Shown in pieces: positions 61,919-64,000 of a stretch of 64,000 nt of DNA. The notes under the pieces are model-generated. The model saw only the letters and a program-made list of their open reading frames with translations. It was not told the origin of the DNA and did not search any database. The stretch is from Flavivirga spongiicola (GTDB lineage Bacteria > Bacteroidota > Bacteroidia > Flavobacteriales > Flavobacteriaceae): contig NZ_JAUOEO010000002.1 in NCBI RefSeq assembly GCF_030540825.1, positions 1 through 64,000 of the forward strand, read 5' to 3'. Both the position numbers and the translations under genes were made by a program. Each line of letters begins with the position of its first letter. Position 1 is the stretch's first letter.

Positions 61919-63307
61919 ATGAATCAATTGGAGCAAATTGTTAAATCCTTTTCAGATTATGCTTGGGGATTGCCTCTGGTCATACTACTTATTGGAGGCG
62001 GATTGTATTTATTAATTCTGTCAAGGTTTTTACCATTTAGACTTATTGGTCACGCTATTGAAGTATTACGAGGTAAGTATGACGATCCTAATGATCCAGG
62101 GCAAATCAGTCATTTTAAAGCTTTAACTACGGCACTTTCTTCAACCATAGGTATGGGGAATATTGCTGGTGTAGCTGTAGCCATTTCTGTTGGTGGTCCC
62201 GGAGCGATGTTTTGGATGTGGGTAAGTGCTATTGTTGGGATGTCGACCAAGTTTTTCACATCTACATTAGCTATCATGTATCGAGGAAAAGATAGTCATG
62301 GAGACTTACAAGGTGGACCTATGTACTTTATTATGGAAGGTCTTGGGAAACATTGGAAACCTTTAGCTGTTATGTTTAGTTTTTTTGGGATGATTGGTGC
62401 ATTACCTGTTGTTAATGTGAATCAGCTAACACAAGCCATAAACGATATTGTATTAATACCAAATGGTGTTGCCGTTGGTTTAAAGTCTAATCTAATCATT
62501 GCCTTCGTTTTGGTCTCATTGACCTCGGTTATTATTCTTGGCGGATTAAAACGTATTAGTAATGCCGCTTCCAAGATGGTGCCTTCTATGGTATTGTTAT
62601 ATTTTGTGTTGGTTTTATTTATCTTAATTTCTAATTATGATATGGTTCCTAAATATTTTGTGATGATTTTTACGGATGCTTTCTCTGCTAATAATTTTAC
62701 GGGCGAACCTTTTTTAGGAGGTGTACTGGGAGCACTTATTTTATTAGGAATTCGTCGCGGCGCATTTTCAAATGAAGCCGGCATAGGGACGGCACCTATG
62801 GCACATGGTGCAGCAAAGACGGACCAACCGGTACGTGAAGGTTTAGTAGCTATGCTAGGACCTGCTATAGATACGCTAGTTGTTTGTACACTAACAGCTT
62901 TAGCTATTTTAGTAACAGGTGTTTGGGAAACAACCTCAGATAATGGCGTTAGTTTAACTGCCGCTGCATTTACCTATGCTATGCCCGGTTATGGTAAATA
63001 TTTACTAATGCTTTGTGTTTTAATCTTTAGTGTGTCTTCATTATTTTCATATGCATACTATGGTACAAAGTGTATGTCATTTTTAATAGGTGCAGAGAAA
63101 AAACACTATTATAATTACATTTATATTGTAAGCATTATATTAGCTGCTACGGCTCCTTTTAGTGTGATGCTAAATTTAATTGATGGCACTTTTGCTCTTA
63201 TGGCTATCCCAACCATGATAGCAACATTAATCTTAGGGCCTAAGGTTGTTAAAGAATTTAAAGAATATAGTAACCAATTAATCAAGGATAAACATGACGA
63301 AAAGTAA
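61919..63307 (+). CDS. Alanine/glycine:cation symporter family (AGCS)
   Basis: A 462-residue inner-membrane amino-acid transporter, taking up alanine or glycine with Na+. About eleven helices are visible. Family motifs are T-A-L-S-S-T-I-G-M-G-N-I-A-G-V near 75, G-G-P-G-A-M-F-W-M-W and the R-R-G-A-F-S-N-E-A-G-I-G-T-A-P segment near 280. It ends 14 bases inside the next gene and is preceded by the 185-bp tandem array. The D/L specificity cannot be told. Confidence 0.93.
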   Translation: MNQLEQIVKSFSDYAWGLPLVILLIGGGLYLLILSRFLPFRLIGHAIEVLRGKYDDPNDPGQISHFKALTTALSSTIGMGNIAGVAVAISVGGPGAMFWMWVSAIVGMSTKFFTSTLAIMYRGKDSHGDLQGGPMYFIMEGLGKHWKPLAVMFSFFGMIGALPVVNVNQLTQAINDIVLIPNGVAVGLKSNLIIAFVLVSLTSVIILGGLKRISNAASKMVPSMVLLYFVLVLFILISNYDMVPKYFVMIFTDAFSANNFTGEPFLGGVLGALILLGIRRGAFSNEAGIGTAPMAHGAAKTDQPVREGLVAMLGPAIDTLVVCTLTALAILVTGVWETTSDNGVSLTAAAFTYAMPGYGKYLLMLCVLIFSVSSLFSYAYYGTKCMSFLIGAEKKHYYNYIYIVSIILAATAPFSVMLNLIDGTFALMAIPTMIATLILGPKVVKEFKEYSNQLIKDKHDEK

Positions 63308-63548
63308 CGCGAAAGCCTATTGGAAAGAAAATATAAGATATGTGCTTATACTATTGTTAGTATGGTTTTTAGTGTCTTATGGTGCAGGAATTATATTTAA
63401 AGACAGTCTTAATAGTATAAAATTAGGAGGGTTTAAATTGGGCTTTTGGTTTGCGCAACAAGGTTCTATGTATGTGTTTGTTATACTCATATTTGTATAT
63501 GTTCGTCTTATGAATAAACTTGATAAAAAGTATGGTTATGACGAATAG
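63294..63548 (+). CDS. DUF4212 small subunit of a sodium:solute symporter
   Basis: An 84-residue membrane protein with two helices (about 13-33 and 48-68). DUF4212 proteins accompany the VC_2705 subgroup of sodium:solute symporters, and the large partner follows directly. It overlaps the symporter start by 11 bases, and the AGCS end by 14 bases, so all three are likely one operon. Confidence 0.88.
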   Translation: MTKSNAKAYWKENIRYVLILLLVWFLVSYGAGIIFKDSLNSIKLGGFKLGFWFAQQGSMYVFVILIFVYVRLMNKLDKKYGYDE

Positions 63549-64000
63549 TATCATGTTAATTGAACGGTTAGGAGTTCAAAATTGGACCTATATTTTAGTA
63601 GGAATTACGTTCGCCATATATATTGGTATAGCTATTTGGTCTAGAGCGAGTTCTACAAAAGAATTCTATGTTGCAGGTGGCGGCGTATCTCCATTAGCTA
63701 ATGGTATGGCAACTGCAGCCGATTGGATGAGTGCGGCATCTTTTATATCTATGGCGGGTATTATATCTTTTGCTGGTTATGATGGTGCTGTTTATTTAAT
63801 GGGTTGGACTGGAGGTTACGTATTGTTAGCCTTATTGTTAGCACCTTATTTACGAAAATTCGGAAAATTTACGGTGCCAGACTTTATAGGTGATCGGTAT
63901 TATTCAAAAACGGCACGACTTGTCGCTGTGTTTTGTGCCTTATTAGTGTCCTTTACTTATGTCGCAGGTCAAATGCGAGGTGTTGGCATTGTGTTTTCTC
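63538..64000 (+). CDS. Sodium:solute symporter large subunit (VC_2705-like), partial
   Basis: The first 154 residues are present before the window ends; typical length is about 550-600. The start ATG at 63538 overlaps the DUF4212 gene. The SSF signature appears as [11 protein letters not shown] and [14 protein letters not shown], followed by Y-D-G-A. This subgroup usually transports acetate or another short carboxylate with Na+. The substrate is inference. Confidence 0.9.
   Translation, partial: MTNSIMLIERLGVQNWTYILVGITFAIYIGIAIWSRASSTKEFYVAGGGVSPLANGMATAADWMSAASFISMAGIISFAGYDGAVYLMGWTGGYVLLALLLAPYLRKFGKFTVPDFIGDRYYSKTARLVAVFCALLVSFTYVAGQMRGVGIVFS

Overview
The window is a low-GC chromosomal segment of a member of the Bacteroidota, almost certainly a (probably marine) Flavobacteriaceae species. 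The evidence is the gliding-motility ABC transporter genes gldF and gldG, a SusC/SusD polysaccharide-uptake locus, the bacillithiol gene bshB1, many lipoproteins with Cys close to the N-terminus, TAnnTTTG-type promoters and few Shine-Dalgarno sites. Nothing indicates a plasmid, prophage, insertion sequence or CRISPR array.

Layout. 0-8 kb: ccsBA (cytochrome c maturation), a tiny basic protein, a HAD phosphatase, a MATE pump, small DUF1801 and VOC proteins, rlmF. 8-14 kb: DUF2490 protein, pckA with an SLC13 carboxylate transporter, a CDF cation transporter, bshB1, tRNA-His(GTG). 14-28 kb: a glycan utilisation locus. The minus arm holds an MFS sugar importer, two tandem ROK kinases, a GH9 and a GH8 lipoprotein; the plus arm holds SusC, SusD and an arylsulfotransferase-like lipoprotein; a LacI regulator closes it. 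Two PurR-like palindromes lie in the divergent promoter region, each next to one promoter. 28.5-30.3 kb: arsR - Cys-rich thioredoxin - permease, with two copies of one operator. 30.3-36.2 kb: alpha/beta hydrolase and divergent TetR, tandem M28 peptidases, a 51-residue membrane protein, universal stress protein and cytochrome c. 36.4-47.1 kb: a signalling and redox block with a TPR-histidine kinase-receiver-cyclase hybrid, a pyruvate:ferredoxin oxidoreductase-like protein, OsmC, an S33 hydrolase and a sigma-54 activator with a cyclic-nucleotide-binding domain. 47.5-56.4 kb: DUF4870, a phosphatase-like protein, dnaN, gldG, an unknown gene, gldF, and small enzymes. 56.5-64 kb: phoH, purC, chrA, a TfoX-like protein, a tandem repeat, then three sodium symporter genes, the last cut by the window end.

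Most notable points. (1) The PFOR-like protein keeps the two ferredoxin-type clusters and the thiamine site but lacks three of the four cysteines that bind the proximal cluster in characterised enzymes. (2) A GG-N10-GC sigma-54 promoter precedes osmC, and a sigma-54 activator with an intact cAMP-pocket signature and a class III cyclase are close by, which suggests a cAMP/sigma-54 circuit. (3) A family of 161-183 bp elements with terminal inverted repeats occurs three times; one copy is inside the gld operon and supplies the last three codons and stop codon of gldF, and another carries an inverted core. (4) Three tandem ~185 bp units before the alanine symporter each keep a 21-codon open frame. 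All assignments are read from sequence motifs; no database search was possible.
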